A DNA stretch of 64,000 bases from Kaistella haifensis DSM 19056 (GCF_000735695.2 NZ_JASZ02000002.1:169945-233944), one strand, 5' to 3'. Counted from the stretch's first letter, positions 26,285-34,879 are shown. Translations and numbers: made by a program. Notes: a model not told the origin generated them from the sequence alone.

Positions 26285-26392
26285 TTTAAAAAAATCATAA
26301 AATCATTTATTTATCGTTTTTAGAATTAAAAATTATGCTTTTTTGAGGGTATTTAACTAAAAATTAAGAATTTCCTTAAAGCAAAAATGTTT

Positions 26393-26400
26393 TATATTTG
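26393..26400 (+). promoter_or_regulatory. -7 element TATATTTG of the DUF6089-uppS-bamA operon
   Basis: A perfect TAnnTTTG match followed by C. The first ATG (26412) would be almost at the transcript start; ATG 26436 would have a leader of about 30 bases. Confidence 0.55.
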
Positions 26401-26435
26401 CAAAATTATTTATGAAAATTGATGCTCAGTCATTC

Positions 26436-27320
26436 ATGCAGAAAAAGATTATCTATTGCCTTTTCGCTTTAATTTTCATGTCGGTTTCTTACAAGGGACA
26501 GCGGCATGAAAGAGGGGTGCAATTGGGGATGAGTAATTTGGTGGGAGATATTGGTAGAACCAATTATATCCTGCAGAAACCTCTCGGTAACACCGGTGAT
26601 TATCGAATTCCGTTTTACGGCGGAATATTATACCGGATGAATTTTAATCCTTACCAAACCGTAAGGTTGAATCTCGGCTATAGCCATATTCAGTTTGTGG
26701 ATGCAGTGGCAAAAGAGCAGTACCGAAGAGATAGAAAATTGTGGGGAACCAATTCGATTTTTCATGCAGATTTGATCTTTGAATACAATTTTTTCCCGGT
26801 AAATGATGAGCAAAAAAGCCTTCTGAGTCCTTATGTTTTCGGTGGAGTAGGCGCGATGTTGATGAATTCTACCAAACTGGTTGTTAACCATGATTTCTAT
26901 CGAGATACAGGTGGAAATGTGATTGAACCGATAACCGATTTTCGTACCGTTCATACTTACGAAAATGGTAAGAAAATGACCATGGCAATTCCGTTTGGGG
27001 TGGGTTTAAAGTATAAATTCAATTACAATTGGGCGCTTTTCGGAGAAATCATGTTTAGACCAACTTTCTCCGATTCAGTGGATTATAGCGTGATTGATGA
27101 TAAAGATGTAAAAGTAACTTATAATAAAGATATAACCGTACCCGGAGGAACCAAATCGATTTTGCAAGAAAGCCCTTATTTGCAGGAAGCAGAACAGAGA
27201 GTTGCGGAATTCCTAAAAAAGCGGCAAATCGGAAATATCAATTCGAAAGATTGGGTAAACTCAGTTACACTGGGACTTTCTTATTCATTCGGAAGACCAC
27301 CTTGTTATTGTGAACAGTAA
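26436..27320 (+). CDS. DUF6089-like outer-membrane beta-barrel protein
   Basis: A 294-residue secreted protein. A signal peptide begins at MQKKIIYCLFALIFMSVSYKGQ. The mature part has beta-strand pairs (GVQLGMSNLVGDIGRTNYIL, RLNLGYSHIQFVD, HADLIFEYNFFPVN, LSPYVFGGVGAMLMN, FGVGLKYKFNYNWALFGEIMFRP) and ends in VTLGLSYSFG, typical of an OmpA-like or OprF-like barrel. Genes of this type lie upstream of uppS and bamA in flavobacteria. ATG 26412 is possible, but 26436 puts the signal peptide at the very start. Its stop lies 1 base before the uppS start. Its role is unknown; outer-membrane assembly is suggested by context. Confidence 0.82.
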   Translation: MQKKIIYCLFALIFMSVSYKGQRHERGVQLGMSNLVGDIGRTNYILQKPLGNTGDYRIPFYGGILYRMNFNPYQTVRLNLGYSHIQFVDAVAKEQYRRDRKLWGTNSIFHADLIFEYNFFPVNDEQKSLLSPYVFGGVGAMLMNSTKLVVNHDFYRDTGGNVIEPITDFRTVHTYENGKKMTMAIPFGVGLKYKFNYNWALFGEIMFRPTFSDSVDYSVIDDKDVKVTYNKDITVPGGTKSILQESPYLQEAEQRVAEFLKKRQIGNINSKDWVNSVTLGLSYSFGRPPCYCEQ

Positions 27321-27321
27321 A

Positions 27322-28074
27322 ATGCAGTCGTTTAAAGATAAAATAAATCAGGAAAAACTCCCGAAACATGTAGCAATAATCATGGATGGGAACGGAAGGT
27401 GGGCAAAATCTCGAGGAGAAAAGCGCACTTTCGGCCACAAACACGCCATTAAAGCGGTGCGTGATGTGGTGCATGCTTGTAATGAGATTAATATTCCCTA
27501 CCTTACCCTCTACACCTTTTCTTCAGAAAATTGGAACAGACCGGAGGAGGAAGTCGGCACATTGATGAGCCTGATTTCCGAAACATTATTGTTGGAAGCG
27601 GAAGAGATATTCACCAAAGGATTAAGAATGCATGTAATCGGCGATATCAATAAATTACCACCTTTGGTACAGGAACAAATGATGCATTTGGTTGATATCA
27701 CCAAAAACAATACAAGAGGAAACCTTATTTTGGCATTAAGCTACGGCTCGCAACAAGAAATTCTGAATGCTGTAAAACAAATCAGCACTAAAGTAAAAAA
27801 CGGCGAGTTGAAAGAAGAGGAAATTACCGAGCAGGTTTTTGAAAATCATTTATATACAAAGGATTTTCCGCCAGTAGATTTATTGGTGCGAACCAGCGGA
27901 GAAGTGCGGATAAGTAACTTCTTGCTATGGCAAATTGCCTACGCAGAGTTGCAGTTTTTGGATACATTGTGGCCTGATTTCGGAAAAGAAGATTTCTTCG
28001 AATGCATCTACAATTATCAAAACAAAGAAAGAAGATTCGGTAAAACAAGCGAGCAGCTTGACGAACATTTATAA
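27322..28074 (+). CDS. uppS: Isoprenyl transferase (undecaprenyl diphosphate synthase)
   Basis: A 250-residue cis-prenyltransferase that makes the C55 lipid carrier for peptidoglycan and surface polysaccharides. The catalytic Asp is residue 22 in IMDGNGRWAK, followed by GHKHAIKAVRDVV, LYTFSSENWNRP and the C-terminal signature LVRTSGEVRISNFLLWQIAYAEL. Length is normal. The upstream GTG overlaps the previous gene; ATG 27322 gives the family-like N terminus and is one base after the preceding stop. It lies between the DUF6089-like gene and bamA. The product supplies the carrier needed by the WecA-like enzyme encoded 5 kb upstream. Confidence 0.96.
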   Translation: MQSFKDKINQEKLPKHVAIIMDGNGRWAKSRGEKRTFGHKHAIKAVRDVVHACNEINIPYLTLYTFSSENWNRPEEEVGTLMSLISETLLLEAEEIFTKGLRMHVIGDINKLPPLVQEQMMHLVDITKNNTRGNLILALSYGSQQEILNAVKQISTKVKNGELKEEEITEQVFENHLYTKDFPPVDLLVRTSGEVRISNFLLWQIAYAELQFLDTLWPDFGKEDFFECIYNYQNKERRFGKTSEQLDEHL

Positions 28075-28099
28075 AAAGAAAAGTTAGCAAGATAAAAAA

Positions 28100-30637
28100 A
28101 TGAAGTTTAAACTATTACCCATCATCATGTTTGTGGCTTCGGCACATTTCTATGGTCAAATCACTCCCGAGCAGCAGACACAGGATAATAATCCGGTATA
28201 CGCTCAAAACGAAGCAGGAACCTACATCTTAAAAGATATTGTAGTAGATGGCGTAAAAAAATATACCCCAGCGCAAATCCTTCGGTTTACAGGCCTTAAT
28301 AAAAATGAAAGCGTAGAAATACCTGGGCAGAAAATAAGCAATGCCATCAAAAAACTTTGGGAAACTCAATCTTTCTCTGAAGTGGAGGTTTATGTTCAGA
28401 GTATTGAAGGGGAGCAGGTTGTGTTGAGATTTAACTTGCAAGATCTTAAAGATTTAGGTGAAGTAAAATTCACCGGAAAAGGAATTGGTAAATCTAAAAG
28501 TGAAAAACTCGCTAAAGATAATGGCCTGAAACCGGGAACCAAAATTACCCAAAACTTGGTTTCTACTTTGAAAACCAATATCCCGAAAGAATACATCAAA
28601 AAAGGTTTCGCAGATGCCAAAGTGACTATTCAGGATAAAGTAAATGCAAAAGATCCGGAATTGGTGGACTGGACCATCAACGTTGAAAAAGGTAAAAAGG
28701 TGAAAATCAGCCATATCGAGTTTGAAGGAAACCAAAATGTTTCCGACAATAAACTGCGCAAAAAGGGTTTCAAAGACACGAAGCAGAAAAGATTCGGTAT
28801 TCAGGGTATTTTGAAGCCATCCAAATTTATCCAAGAAAAATACGAGGAAGACAAAGGCAACCTTATCAATTATTACCGTTCTTTAGGTTTTAGAGATGCG
28901 AAAATCGTATCCGATTCTGTCTGGAGAAATTCTAAAAACCAATATGAAATCAATGTAAAACTTAACGAAGGTAAAAAATATTATATCGGCGACATTAATT
29001 TCCTTGGGAATACAGCATTTTCAACCGATTATCTTCAGAAGGTTTTAGGATATAAAACCGGAGATATTTACGATGCGGTTGGATTCAACAAAAAAGTGGG
29101 CGAAGATGGAGGAAAAGAAGACGATTCCGACATCAAGTCGATTTATATGAACAATGGTTACTTGTTCTCCAACGTTACTCCGATTGAAAAATCAGTAGTG
29201 GGCGATTCCATCAATTTGGAAATCCGAATCAACGAAGGTGAAAAAGCAACTTGGAACCGAGTAACTTGGAGCGGAAATACCACCACTCATGACCACGTGA
29301 TTTTGCGTTCTTTAAGAACAAAACCGGGAAGTCTATTCGCAAAAAGCGACATCAAGAGAACATATTTTGATTTAGCAGGAATGCAGTTTTTCGATCCTCA
29401 GCAAATCGGACAAAATATTTCCCCGAATCCCCAAGATAACACGGTAGATATTCATTGGACTTTGGTAGAGAAAGGTTCCTCACAAGTGCAACTACAAGCT
29501 GGTTACGGTGGAGGTTCTTTCATCGGAACTCTGGGACTTACTTTCAATAATTTCTCTTTGAAAAATTTCTTGAAATTTAAAGATTTCAAACCAGTTCCTC
29601 AAGGGGACGGACAAACATTATCTATACAGGCACAAGCCGGACAGTATTTCCAGAATTATGGGATATCATTCACCGAGCCATGGTTGTTCGGAACAAGACC
29701 AACCGCTCTTTCAGTTGGCGTAAACCAATCATTGGTAAGATATACCGATCAATATGGTGAAGCTCAAAAACTAAATATTTTCTCAGCAAGTGTTGGTTTA
29801 AATAGATTATTAAGATGGCCGGATGATTATTTCTCGCTTTATACCGGAATTCAGTATCAAAGCTATGATTTCAGTAATTATCCGTTCCAATTTGGAAATA
29901 CGACAGAATATAATGGCTCTGCGAAAAACTTTAGTTTCAACGTGGGATTAAGCAGAAATTCTGCTGGTTTGGATCCGATTTTCCCAACCCAAGGTTCCAA
30001 TTTGGAAGCTTCTGTGAAGTTTACGCCGCCTTACTCGCTTTTCAGCGATAAGGATTATACCAACATGAGTGCTATTGAAAAATACAAATGGTTGGAGTTT
30101 TATAAAGTTAAATTAAAAGCGGACGTCTATAATACGGTTGTAGGAAAATTGGTTCTTAGAAGTACTGCCGAAATGGGTTTCCTAAATGGATACAACAAAG
30201 AATTAGGAGCACCACCTTTTGAGAGGTTCTACGTTGGTGGAACCGGACTTTTGGGCGGAAGATACGACGGCCGTGAATTGGTACCACTTAGAGGTTACGA
30301 AAACTCCTCGTCAACCGGTGGCGAAATTGATGATGTTACGCCTTATGGTGGAGCTACAATTTATAACCGATTTGCTATGGAACTTAGATATCCAATCTCG
30401 ATGAACCAAACTGCGAAAATTTATGCACTTTCTTTCTTGGAAGGAGGGAATGCTTGGAATTCTTTCGGAACTTATAATCCATTCCAGTTGAAACGTTCTG
30501 CCGGTGTCGGAATCAGAGTGTACATGGGAGCTTTCGGATTAATTGGTTTTGATTTTGCTTATGGATTCGATAAAACAATTTTAGGAACCGAACCAGCCGG
30601 TTGGAAAACACACTTCCTAATGAATCAATCTTTATAA
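28100..30637 (+). CDS. bamA: Outer-membrane protein assembly factor BamA
   Basis: An 845-residue outer-membrane insertase for beta-barrel proteins. A signal peptide is at about residues 1-19 (AHFYGQ). Five POTRA domains cover about 40-440 (ILKDIVVDGVKKYTPAQILRF; VKISHIEFEGNQNVSDNKLRKKG; YYIGDINFLGNTAFSTDYLQ; NRVTWSGNTTTHDHVILRSL). The C-terminal 16-strand barrel includes the lid-lock region GLLGGRYDGRELVPLRGYEN. A VRGF-type lid motif is not clearly present, but RGYENS fits it. It stands after uppS by 25 bases and is followed by two Skp-like chaperones, the normal order for outer-membrane assembly operons. Identification is secure. Confidence 0.95.
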   Translation: MKFKLLPIIMFVASAHFYGQITPEQQTQDNNPVYAQNEAGTYILKDIVVDGVKKYTPAQILRFTGLNKNESVEIPGQKISNAIKKLWETQSFSEVEVYVQSIEGEQVVLRFNLQDLKDLGEVKFTGKGIGKSKSEKLAKDNGLKPGTKITQNLVSTLKTNIPKEYIKKGFADAKVTIQDKVNAKDPELVDWTINVEKGKKVKISHIEFEGNQNVSDNKLRKKGFKDTKQKRFGIQGILKPSKFIQEKYEEDKGNLINYYRSLGFRDAKIVSDSVWRNSKNQYEINVKLNEGKKYYIGDINFLGNTAFSTDYLQKVLGYKTGDIYDAVGFNKKVGEDGGKEDDSDIKSIYMNNGYLFSNVTPIEKSVVGDSINLEIRINEGEKATWNRVTWSGNTTTHDHVILRSLRTKPGSLFAKSDIKRTYFDLAGMQFFDPQQIGQNISPNPQDNTVDIHWTLVEKGSSQVQLQAGYGGGSFIGTLGLTFNNFSLKNFLKFKDFKPVPQGDGQTLSIQAQAGQYFQNYGISFTEPWLFGTRPTALSVGVNQSLVRYTDQYGEAQKLNIFSASVGLNRLLRWPDDYFSLYTGIQYQSYDFSNYPFQFGNTTEYNGSAKNFSFNVGLSRNSAGLDPIFPTQGSNLEASVKFTPPYSLFSDKDYTNMSAIEKYKWLEFYKVKLKADVYNTVVGKLVLRSTAEMGFLNGYNKELGAPPFERFYVGGTGLLGGRYDGRELVPLRGYENSSSTGGEIDDVTPYGGATIYNRFAMELRYPISMNQTAKIYALSFLEGGNAWNSFGTYNPFQLKRSAGVGIRVYMGAFGLIGFDFAYGFDKTILGTEPAGWKTHFLMNQSL

Positions 30638-30648
30638 AAAGTATAAAA

Positions 30649-31263
30649 ATGAAACAGATTAAATTATTCCTTGCACTTTTCATCTTGCTCTCGGGCTTTA
30701 TCAATGCTCAGAAAATTGGAGTCGTGGATACAAACTATATCCTCAGCAAACTTCCCCAATATAAAGATGCGGAAAGCCGCCTAAATGAGCAAATCAATGG
30801 TTGGCAAACGGAAATCCAGACTTTGCAAACAGAACTTGATAAGAAAAAAGCACTTCTGGAAAACGAACGTGTACTTTTAATCGGTGATCAATTGAAGCAA
30901 AGACAAAAAGAAGTGGATGATCTCGACAAGAAGATCAAAGGTATGGTGAATAACCGCTTTGGTTCGATGGGAGAACTCAACAATGCAAGAGCAAATCTTA
31001 CCAAGCCTTTTCAGGATCAAATTTGGAATGCTATTAAGACCGTTTTAGAGAAAAATAGTTTAGGCATCATTCTTGATAAAAGTAATAATATCAGTGTTAT
31101 TTTTCTTGAAAAAAGATATGACTATACAGATAAAGTATTAGATTTGTTGTTGAAAAATTCAGGCAAAAAAACAACTGAACAACCAACCAAATCAGGCAGT
31201 AACGTAAGAGATCAAAGACCAAGCAAAGGAGTGCAAAAATTAGATGCTCCAGCTGAAACATGA
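30649..31263 (+). CDS. OmpH/Skp-family periplasmic chaperone (first copy)
   Basis: A 204-residue periplasmic protein with a signal peptide (MKQIKLFLALFILLSGFINA-QK). The family start KIGVVDTNYILSKLPQYKDA follows, then a long coiled coil (about 45-105) rich in Gln, Lys and Glu that would make the Skp tentacles, and a closing beta segment LGIILDKSNNISVIFLEKRYDYTDKVL. An extra Lys/Ser-rich tail of about 40 residues (KTTEQPTKSGSNVRDQRPSK) is not present in the next copy. The frame reaches back to 30601, but that part overlaps bamA; 30649 is the natural start, 11 bases after the bamA stop. Confidence 0.9.
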   Translation: MKQIKLFLALFILLSGFINAQKIGVVDTNYILSKLPQYKDAESRLNEQINGWQTEIQTLQTELDKKKALLENERVLLIGDQLKQRQKEVDDLDKKIKGMVNNRFGSMGELNNARANLTKPFQDQIWNAIKTVLEKNSLGIILDKSNNISVIFLEKRYDYTDKVLDLLLKNSGKKTTEQPTKSGSNVRDQRPSKGVQKLDAPAET

Positions 31264-31314
31264 CGTAAAACAAATTAAAAATTTAAAACAACAATAAATT
31301 ATTCTATCCCAATT

Positions 31315-31809
31315 ATGAAAAAATTAAGCGTATTATTTGCAGCAGTAATGATGTTCGTAACCGTAGGAACGGTAAGTGCACAAAAAGTTGCATCTATGGA
31401 TTATGAAGCAGTTTTATCTGCAATGCCAGAAACTAAAAAAATGACCACAGATCTAGATACTTTCAGCAAAACTAAAGGTGACGAACTGAACAAACAAGCG
31501 GAAGCTTTCCAAAAAGAAGTTCAACAATACCAAGCTGAAGGAGCAAAATTAACCGAAGCTCAGAGAAATGCGAAAGAAGCTGAATTGCAGAAAAAACAAC
31601 AAAACTTGCAACAACTTCAGCAAACTGCTCAAAAAGATCTTGCTACAAGAAGAGACACTGCGGTAAAACCAATCATTGAAAAATTGAACAACGCAGTAGA
31701 AAAAGTAGCTAAAGCAAACGGTTTCGATTTTATCATAGATTCTACCGCCTTAATCTACAAAGCAGGTCCGGATGCAACTCCATTAGTTAAAAAAGAATTA
31801 GGACTTTAA
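31315..31809 (+). CDS. OmpH/Skp-family periplasmic chaperone (second copy)
   Basis: A 164-residue protein with a signal peptide (MKKLSVLFAAVMMFVTVGTVSA-QK). The Skp core KVASMDYEAVLSAMPETKKM follows, then a coiled coil of about 70 residues dominated by Gln, Lys, Ala and Glu (QQYQAEGAKLTEAQRNAKEA), and a C-terminal strand FDFIIDSTALIYKAG. It should hold unfolded outer-membrane proteins for BamA. It resembles the first copy over the whole core, so the two genes are a tandem duplication that diverged. A terminator follows. Skp-type proteins in Bacteroidota often occur in pairs after bamA. Confidence 0.92.
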   Translation: MKKLSVLFAAVMMFVTVGTVSAQKVASMDYEAVLSAMPETKKMTTDLDTFSKTKGDELNKQAEAFQKEVQQYQAEGAKLTEAQRNAKEAELQKKQQNLQQLQQTAQKDLATRRDTAVKPIIEKLNNAVEKVAKANGFDFIIDSTALIYKAGPDATPLVKKELGL

Positions 31810-31827
31810 AATCCTTTTCATATAACC

Positions 31828-31859
31828 AAAACCATCCTCTAATTCGGGATGGTTTTTTT
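31828..31859 (+). terminator. Rho-independent terminator of the uppS-bamA-skp operon
   Basis: AAAACCATCC pairs with GGATGGTTTT around a 9-base loop and is followed by a run of seven T. Confidence 0.87.
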
Positions 31860-31866
31860 AATTTTG
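31859..31866 (+). promoter_or_regulatory. -7 element TAATTTTG of the thioesterase-rfbD operon
   Basis: A perfect TAnnTTTG match ending only four bases before ATG 31871, directly at the end of the preceding terminator. The transcript would be leaderless or nearly so. Confidence 0.55.
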
Positions 31867-31870
31867 TAAA

Positions 31871-32359
31871 ATGCAAAAAGAACTTTCATCCATAGAAAAA
31901 GTACGCTTCAGCGACTGTGATCCAATCGGGCATCTCAACAATGTCAAATACCTGGAGTATATGTTGAATGCAAGGGAAGATCACGTAGAAAACGGTTACG
32001 GTTTTACCTACGAAGAATATACCAAAAGAACCGGTTGTACTTGGGTAACCGTACAAAACGAAATCGCTTACCTGAAAGAAGTACGATACAACGCAAAAGT
32101 GATGATCACCAGCAAAACAATTGATTTGGGAGACCGCCTTTCGAAAGTGGAAATCCTAATGAAAAGCGAAGATGGAAAAACTATTCATAGCGTCCTTTGG
32201 CTTACGGTGATTTATTTCAATATGAAAACCCGTTCATCAGAATCGCATCCGGAAGATACCAAAGAACTCTTCCAGAATTTTTTGGTAAATTTAGAGGAAA
32301 AAGATTTCCAAACCAGAGCCGCAAACCTTAGAAAACAAAACAAAGAAGCATCAAAATGA
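31871..32359 (+). CDS. Acyl-CoA thioesterase (4HBT hot-dog fold)
   Basis: A 162-residue hot-dog-fold protein of the 4-hydroxybenzoyl-CoA thioesterase family. VRFSDCDPIGHLNNVKYLEYM near residues 12-32 carries the catalytic Asp (DPIGH in place of D-x-x-G-H) and the Asn pair that positions the thioester. EVRYNAKVMITSKTIDLGDR forms the central strand. Such enzymes hydrolyse acyl-CoA or acyl-ACP in the cytosol; the chain length here cannot be read. It overlaps rfbD by four bases (ATGA), so the two are translated together, although their functions are not obviously linked. Confidence 0.88.
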   Translation: MQKELSSIEKVRFSDCDPIGHLNNVKYLEYMLNAREDHVENGYGFTYEEYTKRTGCTWVTVQNEIAYLKEVRYNAKVMITSKTIDLGDRLSKVEILMKSEDGKTIHSVLWLTVIYFNMKTRSSESHPEDTKELFQNFLVNLEEKDFQTRAANLRKQNKEASK

Positions 32360-33222
32360 TAAAAAAAATACTCGTCATCGGTGGAAATGGACAGTTAGGA
32401 AATTGTTTCAGAAAGTTGGCGCCAGATTTTGAAAAAGAATTTGAATTTAATTTTACAGATTCCTCAACGATTGATATTACTAATGAAGATCAGGTTTCTG
32501 AATTCATTAATGATTATAAACCCGATTTTTGCATCAATGCTTCGGCTTACACCGCAGTTGATTTGGCAGAATCTGAACCCGAAAAAGCTTATGCTGTCAA
32601 TGCCGAAGGTGTTGCCAATTTAGCGCAAGCTTGTAAGGAAAATAATGCTGTTCTAATCCATATTTCCACCGATTATGTTTTCGATGGGGAAAGTAATATT
32701 TCATATTCTGAAGATAATTTTACCAATCCACAAGGCGTTTACGGAGCTTCGAAATTGAAAGGGGAAGAACTCGCACTCGATATTCATCCAAAAACGATTG
32801 TGATTCGAACTTCTTGGTTGTATTCGGAGTTTAATAAAAACTTCGTGAAAACCATGCTCAATTTGTTCTCAACCAAAGACGAATTGGGAATCGTAGCAGA
32901 TCAGTTCGGGCAACCAACCAACGCGAATGATTTGGCGGAAGCAGTGATGAAAATTATCAAAACCGAACAAAAAATCTACGGAGTTTATCATTTTTCCAAT
33001 TATCCGGAAACAACTTGGTTTGGTTTTGCCGAGAAAATTGCTGAGTTTTCCGGTTCTTCAATTAAATTGAATGCGATTGCAACGGAACAATTTCCAACAC
33101 CTGCAAAAAGACCTAAAAGAAGTACAATGGCTTTAGATAAAATCGAAAAAAACTTCGGAATCGACCCAAAACATTGGGAAAATTCATTGCAAGAATGTAT
33201 CGAAATCCTCCAAAAATCATGA
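32356..33222 (+). CDS. rfbD: dTDP-4-dehydrorhamnose reductase
   Basis: A 288-residue extended short-chain reductase that makes dTDP-L-rhamnose, a sugar for surface polysaccharides. The NAD(P)-binding motif is GGNGQLG at residues 9-15. INASAYTAVDLAESEPEKAY, the strand HISTDYVFDG and the catalytic YGASKLKGE (Tyr and Lys four apart) follow, all hallmarks of RmlD. Genes for RmlA, RmlB and RmlC are not adjacent, so the rhamnose pathway is scattered; the RmlA-like nucleotidyltransferase at 50.8-51.9 kb is of a different subgroup. It overlaps the thioesterase gene and the next gene by four bases each. Confidence 0.93.
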   Translation: MIKKILVIGGNGQLGNCFRKLAPDFEKEFEFNFTDSSTIDITNEDQVSEFINDYKPDFCINASAYTAVDLAESEPEKAYAVNAEGVANLAQACKENNAVLIHISTDYVFDGESNISYSEDNFTNPQGVYGASKLKGEELALDIHPKTIVIRTSWLYSEFNKNFVKTMLNLFSTKDELGIVADQFGQPTNANDLAEAVMKIIKTEQKIYGVYHFSNYPETTWFGFAEKIAEFSGSSIKLNAIATEQFPTPAKRPKRSTMALDKIEKNFGIDPKHWENSLQECIEILQKS

Positions 33223-33899
33223 AAAAATCTGTAGCAATATTGATGATGATTTTCAGCCAAATTCTTTTGGGTCAAAACGTCATTCTCAACAAAGTGGTGA
33301 AAACCCATTCCAATTCTGACAAGGTTTTTTATAAAATTAATCCCGAATTAGGTAATTCTGAATATCTCGCAGAGCTTGAAGTTCAAGGTTTCTCGGATGA
33401 TGATCCTAAAGTTTTCGGAATGATTTATAAAAAAGCAAAGGAAGTTGGAGCCAATGCATTTTCATATCAACCTTTCGAAACCATAGAAGAAGCTGGAGCC
33501 CAAAAATTCGATCCAGCGCACTATAAACTGAATTTGTACTACGTAAATCCGGAAAATTTCCCAAAGGAAAATAACGTTGTTTATTTCTTTGCTTCGCCTT
33601 ACAAAACGCAAAACATTGCATTGAATAATGTAAATGTCGTTTTTGAGCCGAGAACTTTTACCAAAAAAACACTCAATATAGGAGAGGTTTTTTCGGTTTC
33701 TACCAAGAAACTTTTGGGGGCGTCTATCAAACTTTCCGGGCAAGAAAATCAGCCGGTTCAGCATTATCAGTTTTCTGCTTTTTCGGTGAATTCTTATCCT
33801 TACGGAACCGCCGGAATTAACTTGAAATCTGGTGATATCACGAGGTTGGAACGTTCTTATGCCGATTTTTTATCCGTGGTTTACCAAGAGTTTAAATAG
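33219..33899 (+). CDS. Secreted protein of unknown function
   Basis: A 226-residue protein with a signal peptide (MKKSVAILMMIFSQILLGQ). The mature part has the phrase LGNSEYLAELEVQGFSDDDPKVFG and IYKKAKEVGANAFSYQPFETIEE, suggesting a mixed alpha/beta domain, then several beta strands (NVVYFFASPYKTQNIALN, VFSVSTKKLLGASIKLSG). I do not recognise a family. ATG 33219 overlaps the rfbD stop (ATGA), so it is part of the thioesterase-rfbD operon. No lipobox Cys is present. The longer frame from 33174 would run inside rfbD and is unlikely. Confidence 0.72.
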   Translation: MKKSVAILMMIFSQILLGQNVILNKVVKTHSNSDKVFYKINPELGNSEYLAELEVQGFSDDDPKVFGMIYKKAKEVGANAFSYQPFETIEEAGAQKFDPAHYKLNLYYVNPENFPKENNVVYFFASPYKTQNIALNNVNVVFEPRTFTKKTLNIGEVFSVSTKKLLGASIKLSGQENQPVQHYQFSAFSVNSYPYGTAGINLKSGDITRLERSYADFLSVVYQEFK

Positions 33900-33932
33900 C
33901 TGCTGTATTTTAATTAAAAATCTCAATTTTAG

Positions 33933-33940
33933 TATCTTTG
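33933..33940 (+). promoter_or_regulatory. -7 element TATCTTTG of bshB1
   Basis: A perfect TAnnTTTG match ending four bases before ATG 33945, so the bshB1 transcript would have little or no leader. Confidence 0.6.
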
Positions 33941-33944
33941 CAAA

Positions 33945-34667
33945 ATGATAAAAGTAGATGTTTTAGCAATAGGAGCGCATCCTGATGATGTAGAATTGGG
34001 TTGTGGAGGAACTTTGGCTAAGCTGATTTCTGAAGGAAAAAAGGTAGCTATCGTTGATCTTACCCAAGGTGAACTCGGAACTCGTGGAACCAATTTTACC
34101 CGTGCGGAAGAAGCAGCCGAAGCTGCAAAAATTTTAGAGATTTCCGCGCGTGAAAACCTGAAAATGAAAGACGGTTTCATCCAAAATTCTGAAGAATACC
34201 AGATGAAAATCGTGACGATGATTCGTAAATACCAACCGGAAATTGTTCTTTCCAATGCGATCGATGATCGTCATCCGGATCATGCTAAAGCTTCCAAATT
34301 GGTCTCCGATGCTTGTTTTCTTTCTGGTTTGGTGAAAATTGAAACCGTTTTGGAAGGCAAAAATCAACAACCATGGCGACCGAAACATATTTTCAACTAT
34401 ATTCAATGGAAAAACATTACGCCGGATTTTGTGATTGATATTACAGATTTTATGCAGAAAAAGATTGATGCTTGTTTGGCATACAAAACACAGTTTTACG
34501 ATCCAAATTCCACGGAACCAATGACTCCCATTGCAACGAAGGATTTTTTGGAAAGTCTTACTTACCGCGCGCAGGATTTGGGCAGATTGTCCGGAGTTGA
34601 CTTTGCGGAAGGATTCACGACAGAAAAATTAATCGCTCTGAAAAATTTCGACGGAATAATTTTGTAA
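33945..34667 (+). CDS. bshB1: Bacillithiol biosynthesis deacetylase BshB1
   Basis: A 240-residue zinc-dependent deacetylase of the LmbE/PIG-L family. It removes the acetyl group from GlcNAc-malate, the second step of bacillithiol synthesis. The metal-binding motif GAHPDDVELGCGG is at residues 10-22, with the second His in DDRHPDHAKAS near residue 108. QGELGTRGT near 45 and the C-terminal YDPNSTEPMTPIATKDF and GRLSGVDFAEGF are specific to the BshB1 branch. BshA, which makes its substrate, is encoded 8 kb away on the other strand; BshC is not in the window. A tRNA-His gene follows after 35 bases. Confidence 0.95.
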   Translation: MIKVDVLAIGAHPDDVELGCGGTLAKLISEGKKVAIVDLTQGELGTRGTNFTRAEEAAEAAKILEISARENLKMKDGFIQNSEEYQMKIVTMIRKYQPEIVLSNAIDDRHPDHAKASKLVSDACFLSGLVKIETVLEGKNQQPWRPKHIFNYIQWKNITPDFVIDITDFMQKKIDACLAYKTQFYDPNSTEPMTPIATKDFLESLTYRAQDLGRLSGVDFAEGFTTEKLIALKNFDGIIL

Positions 34668-34690
34668 TTTCTGGAAAAGCTTTATATTTG
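34661..34690 (+). promoter_or_regulatory. tRNA-His promoter (-33 TTTG, -7 TATATTTG)
   Basis: TTTG at 34661-34664 and TATATTTG at 34683-34690 are 18 bases apart. The -33 element overlaps the end of bshB1. Confidence 0.65.
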
Positions 34691-34702
34691 CAACCTCAAA
34701 CG

Positions 34703-34776
34703 GTGATTGTAGCTCAGTTGGTTAGAGCGCCGGATTGTGGTTCCGGAGGTCGGGGGTTCGAGACCCCTCATTCACC
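34703..34776 (+). tRNA. tRNA-His (GTG anticodon)
   Basis: The cloverleaf is complete. The anticodon arm is CCGGA-TTGTGGT-TCCGG with anticodon GTG. The T arm has loop TTCGAGA, and the D arm reads TAGCTCAGTTGGTTAGAGC. The base before it (G, 34702) would be the extra G-1 of histidine tRNA, facing the C at position 73. The acceptor stem has one apparent U-U mismatch (position 5 with 68). CCA is not encoded. Confidence 0.95.
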
Positions 34777-34782
34777 CACTTT

Positions 34783-34813
34783 AAAACGCATTGATTTTCA
34801 ATGCGTTTTTTTT
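34783..34813 (+). terminator. Terminator of tRNA-His
   Basis: The perfect 12-bp stem AAAACGCATTGA/TCAATGCGTTTT with a 3-base loop is followed by a T run. Confidence 0.88.
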
Positions 34814-34842
34814 ATTATCAATGATATTTTTATCGTCATTAC

Positions 34843-34872
34843 AAAAAAAGCATCCCGTAAAGGATGCTTTTT
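34843..34872 (-). terminator. Terminator of the DUF3276 gene
   Basis: AAAAAGCATCC pairs with GGATGCTTTTT around a short loop. On the minus strand it ends in a T run, 8 bases after the stop of the gene. Confidence 0.8.
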
Positions 34873-34879
34873 GATTTAT

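Noticed and set aside
33174..33218. N-terminal extension of the 33.2 kb secreted protein
   Set aside because: It overlaps rfbD and would destroy the signal peptide; the ATGA overlap at 33219 is a normal coupling signal.
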